From the NCBI RefSeq assembly GCF_026242055.1, contig NZ_JAPJDL010000016.1:162475-226474 (forward strand): a stretch of 64,000 nt of DNA, read 5' to 3'. The DNA is from Lentzea sp. NEAU-D7. Its GTDB lineage: Bacteria > Actinomycetota > Actinomycetes > Mycobacteriales > Pseudonocardiaceae. The notes under the pieces were generated by a model that had not been told where the DNA came from, did not search any database, and saw only the letters and a program-made list of their open reading frames with translations. Shown here in pieces: positions 1 through 9,775 of this stretch (position 1 is its first letter; each line of letters starts with the position of its first letter). A program made the translations under genes and the position numbers.

Positions 1-251
1 ACGCCATCGGCGAGCTGATCGAGAAGCGCGACTGGACCATGGCCTCGCACTGGATCGTCTTCCACGGCCGCCGCGTCTGCCACGCCAAGACGCCGGCCTG
101 CGGCGCCTGCCTGCTGATGAACGACTGCCCGTCGTACGGCCTCGGCCCGGAGGACCCGGACAAGGCCGCCAAGCTCGTGAAGGGCGACGAGAAGCCGCAC
201 CTGATCGAGCTCGCCGAGCGGGTGCGGGCCGGTGAGAAGCTAGGAGCGTGA
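1..251 (+). CDS. nth: Endonuclease III, C-terminal part (cut by window start)
   Basis: This is the C-terminal end of a DNA glycosylase/AP lyase that removes oxidised pyrimidines in base-excision repair. The open frame runs from the first bases of the window (frame 3), so the gene starts upstream. Four cysteine codons at 78, 99, 108 and 126 are spaced C-x6-C-x2-C-x5-C, the [4Fe-4S] loop of endonuclease III. The stop TGA (249-251) overlaps the GTG of the next gene, so the two are translationally coupled. The order nth, thioredoxin-like, Nudix, serine protease matches the mycobacterial Rv3674c-Rv3671c group (recalled). Confidence 0.93.
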   Translation, partial: AIGELIEKRDWTMASHWIVFHGRRVCHAKTPACGACLLMNDCPSYGLGPEDPDKAAKLVKGDEKPHLIELAERVRAGEKLGA

Positions 252-811
252 ACAACCGCACGCGCTGGCTGGTAGTGGTGCTCGTCCTCGGCGTGGCGGG
301 TGTCGTGGCGCTGTGGCCCCGTGAAGAAGCGCCGGGGCCGCAGCCCACGTCCACCCGCCCCACCCAGGACATGGCCGCGTTGCGCGCGCAGGCCCAGCTC
401 CGGCCGTGCGTGCAGGCGGCGGAGGGCGGCGTCGGCGTGACCTGCCTGGGTGACGGCACCCGGACGGCCCTCGCGCTCAAGGGCCCGCTCCTGATCAACT
501 TCTGGGCGACCTGGTGCCAGCCGTGCCAGGAGGAGCTGCCCGTGCTGGACGCGTACGCGAAGCAACCAGGTGCCGTCCCGGTCGTCCCAGTTCTCGTGGA
601 GAGCAGGGAGGCGGACGGCCTGGAGTTGCTCACCAGGCTCGGCGTGCGGCTGCCCTCCGTCCACGACGGGGCGGACGAGCTGCGAAAGCAAGTCAAGGCG
701 CCGATGACGCTTCCCGCCACGTATTACGTAGCAGCGGACGGTCAGGTCCGGCAGATCACCGATCCGCCGTACTTCAAGGCGCCGGAACAGGTGGAGAAGG
801 CGGTTCGATGA
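248..811 (+). CDS. TlpA-like thiol-disulfide reductase, membrane-anchored
   Basis: A 187-residue secreted or membrane-anchored thioredoxin-fold protein. An N-terminal hydrophobic segment (about residues 6-22, followed by the sequence WPREE) serves as signal anchor. The thioredoxin core begins near residue 60 with the signature FWATWCQPC; the redox cysteines are C90 and C93. A cis-proline-type segment (MTLPATY) follows near residue 158, as expected for the family. It probably reduces disulfides outside the membrane. The GTG start overlaps the nth stop (GTGA) and its own TGA overlaps the ATG of the Nudix gene, so three genes are coupled. Its substrate is unknown; the downstream MarP-like protease, which carries a structural disulfide, is one possible client (inference). 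Confidence 0.88.
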   Translation: MNNRTRWLVVVLVLGVAGVVALWPREEAPGPQPTSTRPTQDMAALRAQAQLRPCVQAAEGGVGVTCLGDGTRTALALKGPLLINFWATWCQPCQEELPVLDAYAKQPGAVPVVPVLVESREADGLELLTRLGVRLPSVHDGADELRKQVKAPMTLPATYYVAADGQVRQITDPPYFKAPEQVEKAVR

Positions 812-1467
812 CGGAGGCGACAGAGCCACCCGACTGGATGCAGCGCCTGGCCAAGGCCACCGAGGAGATCGACGCGCAGACGTTCATGCGGGTCCCGCGG
901 GCGCCGGAGCAGGGCGTGCGCAAGGCGGCCGTGCTCATGCTGTTCGGCGAGTCCGAGGACCACGGGCCGGACGTGCTGCTGCTGCGCCGCTCGGACACGC
1001 TGGGCTCGCATCCCGGCCAGGTCGCGTTCCCCGGCGGTGCGTCCGACGAGACCGACGACGGGCCGGTGGGCACGGCATTACGCGAGGCTTACGAGGAGAC
1101 AGGTGTACTTGAGTCAGGAGTGAGACCACTGACGACGCTGCCGGAGCTGTACGTGCCGGTGTCCGGGTTCGTGGTCACGCCCGTGCTCGCCTACTGGGAA
1201 CAGCCGAGCCCCGTCGCACCTGTCGACCCGGCGGAGACCGCCGCGGTCGCGCGGGTGCCGGTCGCGCACCTCGCCGATCCTGCCAACAGGTTCCGGGTGC
1301 GTCACCCCGCGGGTTACGTCGGAGCGGCCTTCTCCGCGCCGGGCATGCTGGTGTGGGGCTTCACCGCGGGGTTGATCAACGGCCTGATCGCACTCGGCGG
1401 CTGGGAACAGCCGTGGGATGCGACCGATGTGCGTGACCTTGAACTAGCGTTGCGCGCTACACAGTGA
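808..1467 (+). CDS. Nudix hydrolase, CoA pyrophosphatase type
   Basis: A 219-residue Nudix enzyme. The Nudix helix reads REAYEETGV. It is preceded by LLRRSDTLGSHPGQVAFPGG, which fits the extra motif of coenzyme A pyrophosphatases (LLxxRS...GQxxFPGG); such enzymes cleave CoA or acyl-CoA to phosphopantetheine and 3',5'-ADP. The acidic position before the helix is Asp rather than Glu and the preceding loop is one residue longer, a variation seen in this subfamily. ATG at 808 overlaps the stop of the upstream gene (ATGA). The ORF is open upstream of this ATG, but that part overlaps the thioredoxin gene and is not coding. CoA specificity is inferred from motif only. Confidence 0.85.
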   Translation: MTEATEPPDWMQRLAKATEEIDAQTFMRVPRAPEQGVRKAAVLMLFGESEDHGPDVLLLRRSDTLGSHPGQVAFPGGASDETDDGPVGTALREAYEETGVLESGVRPLTTLPELYVPVSGFVVTPVLAYWEQPSPVAPVDPAETAAVARVPVAHLADPANRFRVRHPAGYVGAAFSAPGMLVWGFTAGLINGLIALGGWEQPWDATDVRDLELALRATQ

Positions 1468-1482
1468 GGCGGAGGTTTCGGG

Positions 1483-2670
1483 TTGAACTGGGTTGACCTG
1501 CTCGTGCTGGGCCTTGCCGCGATCGCCGCGGTCTCCGGGGCCAGGCAAGGCATGGTCGTCGCGCTGCCCGCTTTCGTCGGCGTGCTCGTCGGCCTGATCC
1601 TCGGCACACAGATCGCTCCGCTGCTGGTCTCCCAGTTCGAGAACGTCGTCACGAAGGTCGTGTTCGCGGTCGGCATCGTCGTGCTGCTCGTGGCGCTCGG
1701 CGAGACGATCGGTGTCTACATCGGCCGGACGATCAAGGCGCGGGTCAACGCGTCGCCGTTGCGCGGCGCGGACAACGCGCTGGGCGCGATCGTGCAGGGC
1801 TTCGTCGTCTTCGTCGTGGCCTGGATGATCGCGCTGCCGCTGACCTCGGTCGTCGGCCTGCCGGACCTCACCTCGTCGCTCAAGCAGTCGGTGATCCTCG
1901 GCAAGGTCGACCAGACCATGCCGCAGGCCGCCCGCGTGCTGTCCGGCGACCTGCAGAAGCTCTTCGACGTCTCGGGCTTCCCGCAGGCGATGGACCCGTT
2001 CAACCGCACGCCGCTCAAGGACGTCGAGCCGCCGGACAACCAGCTGGCGACGTCACCGGTGGCGGGCAAGCTGAAGGCGTCCGTGCTCAAGGTTCGCGGC
2101 CGTGCGCCGTCGTGCTCCCGTGCGCTGGAGGGCACCGGCTTCGTCATCGCGCCGGAACGCGTCATGACCAACGCGCACGTGGTCGCCGGCACGAACGAGG
2201 TGACGGTCGAGGTCGGCCGCGGCCAGTTCGACGCGACGGTCGTCTCCTACGACCCGCGCACGGACATCGCCGTGCTCGCGGTGCCGGACCTGGAGGCCAC
2301 GCCGCTGCAGTTCCGCTCGGACGAGGTCCAGCCGGGCGAGGACGGCATCGTGCTCGGCTACCCGCTCGACGGCCCGTACAAGGCCTCGCCGGCCCGTGTG
2401 CGGGAGCGGATCCCGCTGCTGCGCGGCCCGGACATCTACGACGCCCAGACGGTCACGCGTGACGTCTACACGGTTCGTGCCGAGGTCCGCTCCGGCAACT
2501 CCGGCGGCCCGCTGGTCGACCCCAACGGCCGGGTGATGGGCGTGGTCTTCGGCGCCGCGGTCGACGACCCGGAGACGGGCTTCGTGCTCACCGCCCAGCA
2601 GGTGCAGGCGATGGTGCAGAAGGCGCCGACGCTCACCAAGCGCGCCTCGACCCAGGGCTGCGCCAGCTAG
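1483..2670 (+). CDS. MarP-like membrane serine protease (CvpA + trypsin-like domain)
   Basis: A 395-residue protein with an N-terminal CvpA-like domain of about four membrane helices (residues 1-125) and a periplasmic chymotrypsin-fold protease. The catalytic triad is H232 (in TNAHVV), D261 (RTDIAV) and S340 (GNSGGP). From memory, M. tuberculosis MarP (Rv3671c, 397 aa) uses H235, D264 and S343, a constant offset of three. Cysteines at 211 and 393 sit where MarP has its activity-controlling disulfide. MarP is needed for acid and oxidative stress resistance. The TTG start at 1483 is chosen for the GGAGGT site at 1471-1476. The stop overlaps the stop of the convergent TetR gene. Confidence 0.92.
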   Translation: MNWVDLLVLGLAAIAAVSGARQGMVVALPAFVGVLVGLILGTQIAPLLVSQFENVVTKVVFAVGIVVLLVALGETIGVYIGRTIKARVNASPLRGADNALGAIVQGFVVFVVAWMIALPLTSVVGLPDLTSSLKQSVILGKVDQTMPQAARVLSGDLQKLFDVSGFPQAMDPFNRTPLKDVEPPDNQLATSPVAGKLKASVLKVRGRAPSCSRALEGTGFVIAPERVMTNAHVVAGTNEVTVEVGRGQFDATVVSYDPRTDIAVLAVPDLEATPLQFRSDEVQPGEDGIVLGYPLDGPYKASPARVRERIPLLRGPDIYDAQTVTRDVYTVRAEVRSGNSGGPLVDPNGRVMGVVFGAAVDDPETGFVLTAQQVQAMVQKAPTLTKRASTQGCAS

Positions 2671-3362
2671 AGGGAGTGCCGGACGGCGATGCCGTCCAGG
2701 ACGTAGCCGAGACCGGTGTCGAAGACCTCGGCCGGATCGCGGTCGGTGGACTCGTGCATGACCCTGCCCAGCAGGGGGAAGCGTCCGGTGGCGAGCATCC
2801 GCGCCATGTACGGGCCGGACGCCCGCTGCCACTGCTCCTCGGTCAGGCCGGTGGCCCGTTCGGCGCGCAGCTCCGTGATCTCGCTGCGGACCGCGCCGAA
2901 CACGTACGCCATCACGGCGCTGACCACGGCGAGCACCTGGTCGATGTCCGGGAGCCGGACCGCGGCGAGCGTCGACTCGATGTGCGCGAGCGAGTTCGGG
3001 CCCTGGTGCGGGCGGCCGCTGAGCAGGTCGATGAACCACTCGTGCCGCTTCGCCGCGTTCCGGACCTCGTGCGCGACGTGCTCCAGCGCGGAGCGCCAGC
3101 CCGACCTCGCCGGCGGTGGCGTGATCTCGCCGTAGACCTCGTCGACCATCAGGTCCAGCAGCTCGTCCTTGGTCTCGACGTAGCCGTACAGGCGCATCGG
3201 ACCGGCGTTCAGCGCGGCGGCGACCTTGCGGAACGACACGTCGTCGAGCCCGCCCTCGTCGGCGAGCCTGATCGCGGCCCCCACGATCAGTTCCCTGCTC
3301 AACGGGGTCGGTGACGGCTTGCTGGGCGGCTCTGGGCGGTCCCACACGGGTTCGGTCGACAT
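2667..3362 (-). CDS. TetR-family transcriptional repressor
   Basis: A regulator of about 231 residues. The N-terminal helix-turn-helix is seen in the segment around SFRKVAAALNAGPMRLYGYV, followed by KDELLD, typical of TetR proteins; the long C-terminal part resembles the ligand-binding domain of the tetracycline-repressor subclass. The ATG at 3362 is preferred; an in-frame TTG at 3374 adds four residues and falls inside the palindromic control region. It is divergent from a flavin hydroxylase, and the roughly 70 bases between them hold repeated ATACAG/CTGTAT half sites. The simplest reading is repression of itself and of the hydroxylase, relieved by an aromatic ligand (inference). Confidence 0.88.
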   Translation of the reverse strand: MSTEPVWDRPEPPSKPSPTPLSRELIVGAAIRLADEGGLDDVSFRKVAAALNAGPMRLYGYVETKDELLDLMVDEVYGEITPPPARSGWRSALEHVAHEVRNAAKRHEWFIDLLSGRPHQGPNSLAHIESTLAAVRLPDIDQVLAVVSAVMAYVFGAVRSEITELRAERATGLTEEQWQRASGPYMARMLATGRFPLLGRVMHESTDRDPAEVFDTGLGYVLDGIAVRHSL

Positions 3363-3372
3363 CGAGCTGGAC

Positions 3373-3420
3373 AATACAGCGTCTCATCGCGATACAGTGT
3401 ATTGAGCGATACGCTGTATC
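3373..3420. promoter_or_regulatory. Operator array between tetR and the FAD hydroxylase
   Basis: Two palindromic boxes, ATACAGTGTAT (3392-3402) and GATACGCTGTATC (3408-3420), plus a third half site AATACAGCG (3373-3381). Together 3391-3420 also form one larger imperfect dyad. The array covers the start region of both divergent genes, as expected for a TetR operator. Confidence 0.75.
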
Positions 3421-3434
3421 GAGAGGGGATGGTC

Positions 3435-4919
3435 GTGAAGACTTCGGTGTTGGTGGTCGGGGGCGGCCTGGCGGGCACGTCGGCCGCGTTGTTCCTCGCG
3501 TGGCGCGGGGTGCCCGTGACGCTGGTGGAGAAGCATCCGGGCAGTTCGGCGCACCCGCGAGCGGTCGGGTTCAACGCTCGGGTCGGCGAGCTGCTGCGGG
3601 CGGTCGGGCTGGAGGACGAGCTGCCGCCGAGCAGGATGGCGAAGGGCTTCGGTGTCCGGCGGGTCAGGGCCGAGAGCCTGGTGGGGAAGAAGTTCGACGA
3701 GACGTTCTGGTCGCCGCCGGCCGAGCTCTCCGACGTCGAGCACTCGCCGTCCGCGGGAATCGGTGTGGCGCAGGACCGGATGGAGCCGATCCTGCGCGAC
3801 AAGGCCCGTGCACTCGGCGCGGACATCCGCATGAGCACCCGGATGCTGGAGTTCGCGCAGGACGACGAGGGCGTCACGGCGGTCGTCCAGGGCGACGGGG
3901 AGCCGTACGAGATCCGCGCCGACTACCTGATCGCGGCCGACGGCCACCGCAGCCCGGTCCGCGAACAGCTCGGCATCGGCCGCACCGGCCGCGGGTACAT
4001 GCACACCTCCCGCAGCGTGCTGTTCCGCGCGCCGCTGCAGGAGTACCTGAAGGACGGGATCGGCCAGTTCGTCATCGACGGCGTGGGCTTCCTGACCACC
4101 TACGGCGACGGCCGCTGGGTCCTGATGCTCGACGACCGCGAGTACGACGAGCCGGAACTGAGGCAGAAGATCTTCCAGGCCATCGGCCGCGACGACCTCG
4201 ACGTCGAGATCATCACCACCGGTCGCTGGACGATCAGCGCGGCCGTCGCGGACCGGTTCTCGCAGGGCCGGATCTTCCTGGCGGGCGACGCCGCGCACAC
4301 GTTGCCGCCGAGCCGCGGCGGGTTCGGGGCGAACGTCGGCATCGAGGACGCGCACAACCTCGCGTGGAAGCTCGCCGCGGTGCTGGACGGCGAGTCGCGA
4401 CCGTCCCTCCTGGACACCTACGACGCGGAACGGCGTCCGGTCGCGATGCTCTGCCACCAGCAGATCTTCGCGCGCGACGACGGCCACAACCGCGACGGTG
4501 AGCCGGACGACGCGCCGTTGTACGACAACAACGCCATGCACTTCGGCGTCCTCTACCGCTCGGACGCGGTGCTCGGCGCCGGCCCGGAACTCCCGCCCGC
4601 CCAGCTCCCCGAGCGGTGGAACGGCCAGCCGGGCACCAGGGCGCCGCACGCGTGGACCGCGCCGGGCAGGTCCACTGTGGACCTGTTCCAGCGCGGCTGG
4701 GTGCTCGTCGCCGACCACCCGCAGTGGGAGGAGGCCGCGGCAGGCCTGGCCGTCCGGTACGAACGGTTCGAGCAGCTGGACGTGTTCGGGCTGTCGACCA
4801 AGGGGGCGTCGCTGGTCAGGCCAGACGGCTACGTCGCCTGGCGGTCTGTGGACCTGCCGGACGACCCGGCCGCCGCGCTCGCGACCGCGTTCAGCTCAGC
4901 TTCTGCAGGAACTCGGTGA
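3435..4919 (+). CDS. FAD-dependent aromatic monooxygenase (PheA/TfdB, PgaE-like)
   Basis: A flavin monooxygenase of about 494 residues. It has the N-terminal dinucleotide-binding motif GGGLAGTSAALFL, the mid-protein DG motif (AADGHRSPVR) and the GD motif for the FAD ribityl chain (IFLAGDAAHTLPPSRGGFG). This arrangement belongs to class A hydroxylases of phenols and polyketide rings (PgaE and RdmE type), and the C-terminal thioredoxin-like part is present. GTG 3435 is chosen because GAGAGGGG (3421-3428) lies seven bases upstream; ATG 3429 would leave no spacer. The tetR/hydroxylase pair breaks the mycobacterial gene order, so it may be acquired. It could act in catabolism, antibiotic modification or self-protection; sequence alone does not decide. 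Its 3' end overlaps the convergent hydrolase by 29 bases. Confidence 0.88.
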   Translation: MKTSVLVVGGGLAGTSAALFLAWRGVPVTLVEKHPGSSAHPRAVGFNARVGELLRAVGLEDELPPSRMAKGFGVRRVRAESLVGKKFDETFWSPPAELSDVEHSPSAGIGVAQDRMEPILRDKARALGADIRMSTRMLEFAQDDEGVTAVVQGDGEPYEIRADYLIAADGHRSPVREQLGIGRTGRGYMHTSRSVLFRAPLQEYLKDGIGQFVIDGVGFLTTYGDGRWVLMLDDREYDEPELRQKIFQAIGRDDLDVEIITTGRWTISAAVADRFSQGRIFLAGDAAHTLPPSRGGFGANVGIEDAHNLAWKLAAVLDGESRPSLLDTYDAERRPVAMLCHQQIFARDDGHNRDGEPDDAPLYDNNAMHFGVLYRSDAVLGAGPELPPAQLPERWNGQPGTRAPHAWTAPGRSTVDLFQRGWVLVADHPQWEEAAAGLAVRYERFEQLDVFGLSTKGASLVRPDGYVAWRSVDLPDDPAAALATAFSSASAGTR

Positions 4920-5781
4920 TCAGCCTGCTCGTGGTGTGGGGCGCCTCCTGGTTCGGGAAGTGCCCCACCTCCGGCAGGTAGCGGAACTCCGACTCGGGCC
5001 CGAGCCACTGCAGTGACTCCCGTGCGGAGGACTCCAGGACGATCGGGTCCAGCGCGCCGTGGATCTGCAGCACCGGCACCTGCACCTGCTTGTCGACGGC
5101 CTCGGCGAACCGGCGGCCGTCGCTGCGCAGCTGCGAGCGCACCGCCCAGCGGTAGTACTCCAGCGCGCTGTGGGCCACGCCCGGCACCGTCATCGCCTGC
5201 CGGCAGCGGCGGATGACCTCGTCGAACTCGGGCGCCGACCGCCACTTCGGACCGGACCACGCGGACAGCAGCTTGGCGACCTGCAGACCGTTCTCGGCGG
5301 TCAGCCAGCGCTCCGGGTGGATCGGCAGCTGGAAGCGCAGCACGTGCGAGTTCGTCCGGGGATGCCGGCGGAACGTCCGGCGCGTCACCAGGGGGTGTGG
5401 TGCGGACAGCACGGAGATCGACGAGACCACGCGCGGGTGCAGGGCGCCGACGGTCCACGCGGTCGCACCGCCCCACGCGTGACCCACGAGGTGGGCACGT
5501 GGAGCGCCGAGCGCCTTGACCAGTCCGGCGATGTCACCCGCGAGGGTGAAGCCGTCGTAGCCGCGAGGAGGCTTGTCCGAGTCGCCGTAGCCGCGCAGGT
5601 CCACGGCCACGGCGCGATAGCCCGCCTCGGCCAGTGCGGTCAGCTGGTGCCGCCACGCCCACCAGAACTCGGGGAACCCGTGCAGCAGCAGCACGAGCGG
5701 GCCCTCGCCGAGCTCGGCGACGTGCAGGCGGATGCCGTTGGCCGAGACGTCGCGGTGCGTCCACGGACCCGCGACCCGCAC
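4891..5781 (-). CDS. Alpha/beta hydrolase, EphE-like, nucleophile apparently replaced
   Basis: A 296-residue alpha/beta hydrolase in the place of mycobacterial ephE (Rv3670). The oxyanion segment HGFPEFWWAW, the acid (HGALDP) and the histidine (EVGHFPNQE) are those of epoxide hydrolases. The nucleophile elbow, normally GHDWGG, reads GHAWGG: the codon at 5476-5478 is GCG (Ala, about residue 102). It may therefore be inactive in the classical mechanism or have another role. GTG 5781 is chosen as the first usual start after the holin-like gene; a CTG at 5808 would overlap that gene's stop. No good ribosome site is visible, so translation may depend on coupling. Confidence 0.8.
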   Translation of the reverse strand: MRVAGPWTHRDVSANGIRLHVAELGEGPLVLLLHGFPEFWWAWRHQLTALAEAGYRAVAVDLRGYGDSDKPPRGYDGFTLAGDIAGLVKALGAPRAHLVGHAWGGATAWTVGALHPRVVSSISVLSAPHPLVTRRTFRRHPRTNSHVLRFQLPIHPERWLTAENGLQVAKLLSAWSGPKWRSAPEFDEVIRRCRQAMTVPGVAHSALEYYRWAVRSQLRSDGRRFAEAVDKQVQVPVLQIHGALDPIVLESSARESLQWLGPESEFRYLPEVGHFPNQEAPHTTSRLITEFLQKLS

Positions 5782-5804
5782 GACGGACGGGTCGGGTTTG
5801 CGGC

Positions 5805-6245
5805 TCAGTTGTCGTCGCCCCTGCGCGTGAGGGCCGCGACGGTGTCCTTCGCGGCCGCGATCGACTTCTCCGGCGCCCTGATCTTCTTCACCTTGCGGTA
5901 GCCGAGGAAGGCGAAGGCGACGGCGGTCAGCAGCATCACGACGAACACGAGCCCGAAGCCCGCCCAGTAGCCCCAGCCGAACCACTCGGCGAAGCCGAAG
6001 CCGAGCGCCATGAACAGGAAGAACAGGCTGAAGCAGAGGATCGTCAGGGCGACGATGAAGAAGACGCTGCCCTTGACGCCCTTCTTGATCTCGGCCGTGA
6101 TCTCGCCCTTGGCGAGCTCGACCTCCGCTCTGACCAAAGTCGACACGTGGGCCGTCGCATCACGGACAAGACCGCCGATCGACGCCTCGGCCGTCGGGTC
6201 GTCTGCGGTCAGCGGAATCGACGCGATGTGCTCCCTGGTGGTCAC
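5805..6245 (-). CDS. Phage-holin-family small membrane protein (Rv3669-like)
   Basis: A 146-residue protein with a charged N-terminal helix (about residues 22-55, rich in A, E and K) followed by two adjacent membrane helices (GSVFFIVALTILCFSLFFLF and a second starting near YWAGFGL) and a basic tail. This is the layout of the actinobacterial phage_holin_3_6 family (DUF1469). The function is unknown; family members sit in stress or envelope operons. The GTG start at 6245 overlaps the nhaA stop (GTGA), so it is translated with the antiporter. Confidence 0.82.
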   Translation of the reverse strand: MTTREHIASIPLTADDPTAEASIGGLVRDATAHVSTLVRAEVELAKGEITAEIKKGVKGSVFFIVALTILCFSLFFLFMALGFGFAEWFGWGYWAGFGLVFVVMLLTAVAFAFLGYRKVKKIRAPEKSIAAAKDTVAALTRRGDDN

Positions 6246-7471
6246 TCGGACATGGTGCCATGAGCCCGGCTGCGACGAATGAGCAACACCGCGGCGAGCA
6301 GCGACGCGATCATCGAGGCGATCAGCACAGCGGCCTTCGCGGTCTCCGCCTCGGCGAGGGAGAGGTCCGCGATCAGCAGGCTGACGGTGAACCCGACGCC
6401 GCCCAGCGTCGCCACGGCCACGATGTCGCGCGGCCCCGCCCCGGACGGCCAGACCGCCGCCTTGAGCCACACGGCGAGCGCCGACGCCCCCACGATCCCG
6501 ATCACCTTGCCGACGACCAGCCCCGCCATCACGCCGATCGCGATCTTGTCCTCGAAGAGCTTCCCCAACGCCTCGGCGCCCACCGGCACACCCGCCGCGA
6601 ACAGCGCGAACACCGGCACGGCCACCCCCGCCGACCACGGCTGCAGCCGGTGCTCCAGCCGCACGGCCGGCGCCTCCTGCTCGTACGGGTCGCGCCGCAC
6701 CCGCGTCAGCAACGCCAGCGCGACGCCCGCGATCGTGGCGTGGATGCCCGACTCGTGCATGAACCACCACGTGGCCAGCGCGATCGGCACGTAGAGCCAG
6801 GGGCTGGTGATCCTCTTGTGCTGCAGGAACCAGTACAGCGCCAGCAGCAGCACGACCGCCCCCGCCGCGAGCAGGTTGAACTGCGCCGTGAACAGGATCG
6901 CGATCACGACGATCGCGCCCAGGTCGTCCACCACGGCCAGCGACAGCAGGAACACCCGCAGGCTCGACGGCAGCCCCGACGCCGTCAGTGCCAGCACCCC
7001 GAGCGCGAACGCGATGTCCGTCGCGACGGGGATCGCCCACGCCTTCTCGATCCCGGGCTCGCCCCAGCCGATGCCCAGCGCGACCAGCGCGGGCACGATC
7101 ATCCCGCCGACCGCCGCGACGATCGGCAGGACGGCGGCCTTGAAGTTCGACAGCTCGCCGACGACGAGCTCGCGCTTCAGCTCGAGCCCGGCGACGAAGA
7201 AGAAGATCGCGAGCAGGCCGTCCTTAGCCCAGTCGCCGACCGACAGCGGTCCCAGGTGGAGGTCCCGCAGTCCGAAGTAGGCGGGGGAGAACGGCGAGTT
7301 GGCCCAGATCAGCGCTATGGCCGTGGCTCCGAGCAGCACCATGCCGCCGACGGTTTCCGTGCGGAGGTAGCGGGCGAACTCGGCGACTGCGGCCTTCTTG
7401 CGCGACAAATGGGCTCCCGGGGCGATCAGCAGGTACACGAATACTCGTGCCGACCAGACTTCCCGGCTCAC
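6242..7471 (-). CDS. nhaA: Na+/H+ antiporter NhaA
   Basis: A 409-residue antiporter with about 12 membrane helices that exports Na+ in exchange for protons. Family signatures are clear: ETVGGMVLLGATAIALIWAN near the start, TDIAFALGVLAL (cation-site Asp) and LAVVDDLGAIVVIAILF with the adjacent essential aspartates. GTG 7471 is the longest start; the first 15-20 residues before SRKKAAVAEF are not conserved in general, so a later start is possible. It is followed by the holin-like gene with a 4-base overlap. Confidence 0.93.
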   Translation of the reverse strand: MSREVWSARVFVYLLIAPGAHLSRKKAAVAEFARYLRTETVGGMVLLGATAIALIWANSPFSPAYFGLRDLHLGPLSVGDWAKDGLLAIFFFVAGLELKRELVVGELSNFKAAVLPIVAAVGGMIVPALVALGIGWGEPGIEKAWAIPVATDIAFALGVLALTASGLPSSLRVFLLSLAVVDDLGAIVVIAILFTAQFNLLAAGAVVLLLALYWFLQHKRITSPWLYVPIALATWWFMHESGIHATIAGVALALLTRVRRDPYEQEAPAVRLEHRLQPWSAGVAVPVFALFAAGVPVGAEALGKLFEDKIAIGVMAGLVVGKVIGIVGASALAVWLKAAVWPSGAGPRDIVAVATLGGVGFTVSLLIADLSLAEAETAKAAVLIASMIASLLAAVLLIRRSRAHGTMSE

Positions 7472-7492
7472 CTGAACGCGATCTTAACGCGA

Positions 7493-7519
7493 ACGGGCGC
7501 CCCGAGTGAGGACGCCCGT
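7493..7519 (-). terminator. Hairpin after acsA
   Basis: ACGGGCG (7493-7499) pairs with CGCCCGT (7513-7519) around a 13-base loop, just downstream of the acsA stop on the minus strand. There is no U-run, which is usual for terminators in such GC-rich genomes. Confidence 0.55.
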
Positions 7520-7533
7520 CACGTTTGAGCTGA

Positions 7534-9516
<1,983 letters not shown>

Positions 9517-9658
9517 GGTGCGAGACCTCCTGGAAAGTCCAGACCGGTTGGGGATGCGGGTACTGACCGTAGTGCGAGCCAGTTCACTTCCAACAGGTTC
9601 CTCCCCAAAAAGGTTCAGACCAATCTGGGGAGGTCGGTTACACGGCTGTCATTGTGTA

Positions 9659-9761
9659 ACCCGTTTCGTCTGGTCCAGGCACGTGTGGCGCGTTGAACGG
9701 GCGCAGTTGCGCGCTCAACGGTTGGGCCAGTGAGCTGGGTCACCCGTTTCACCTGGTCAGG
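9659..9761. promoter_or_regulatory. Direct repeat and hairpin in the acsA / Fic-like divergent region
   Basis: Two near-identical direct repeats, ACCCGTTTCGTCTGGTCCAGG (from 9659) and ACCCGTTTCACCTGGTCAGG (9742-9761), lie 83 bases apart. Between them, CGTTGA (9691-9696) and TCAACG (9715-9720) form a hairpin with an inner GCGCA/TGCGC pairing. Copy two ends about 15 bases before the GTG of the Fic-like gene. The regulator is unknown. Confidence 0.45.
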
Positions 9762-9775
9762 TACTCTGCGCGACC

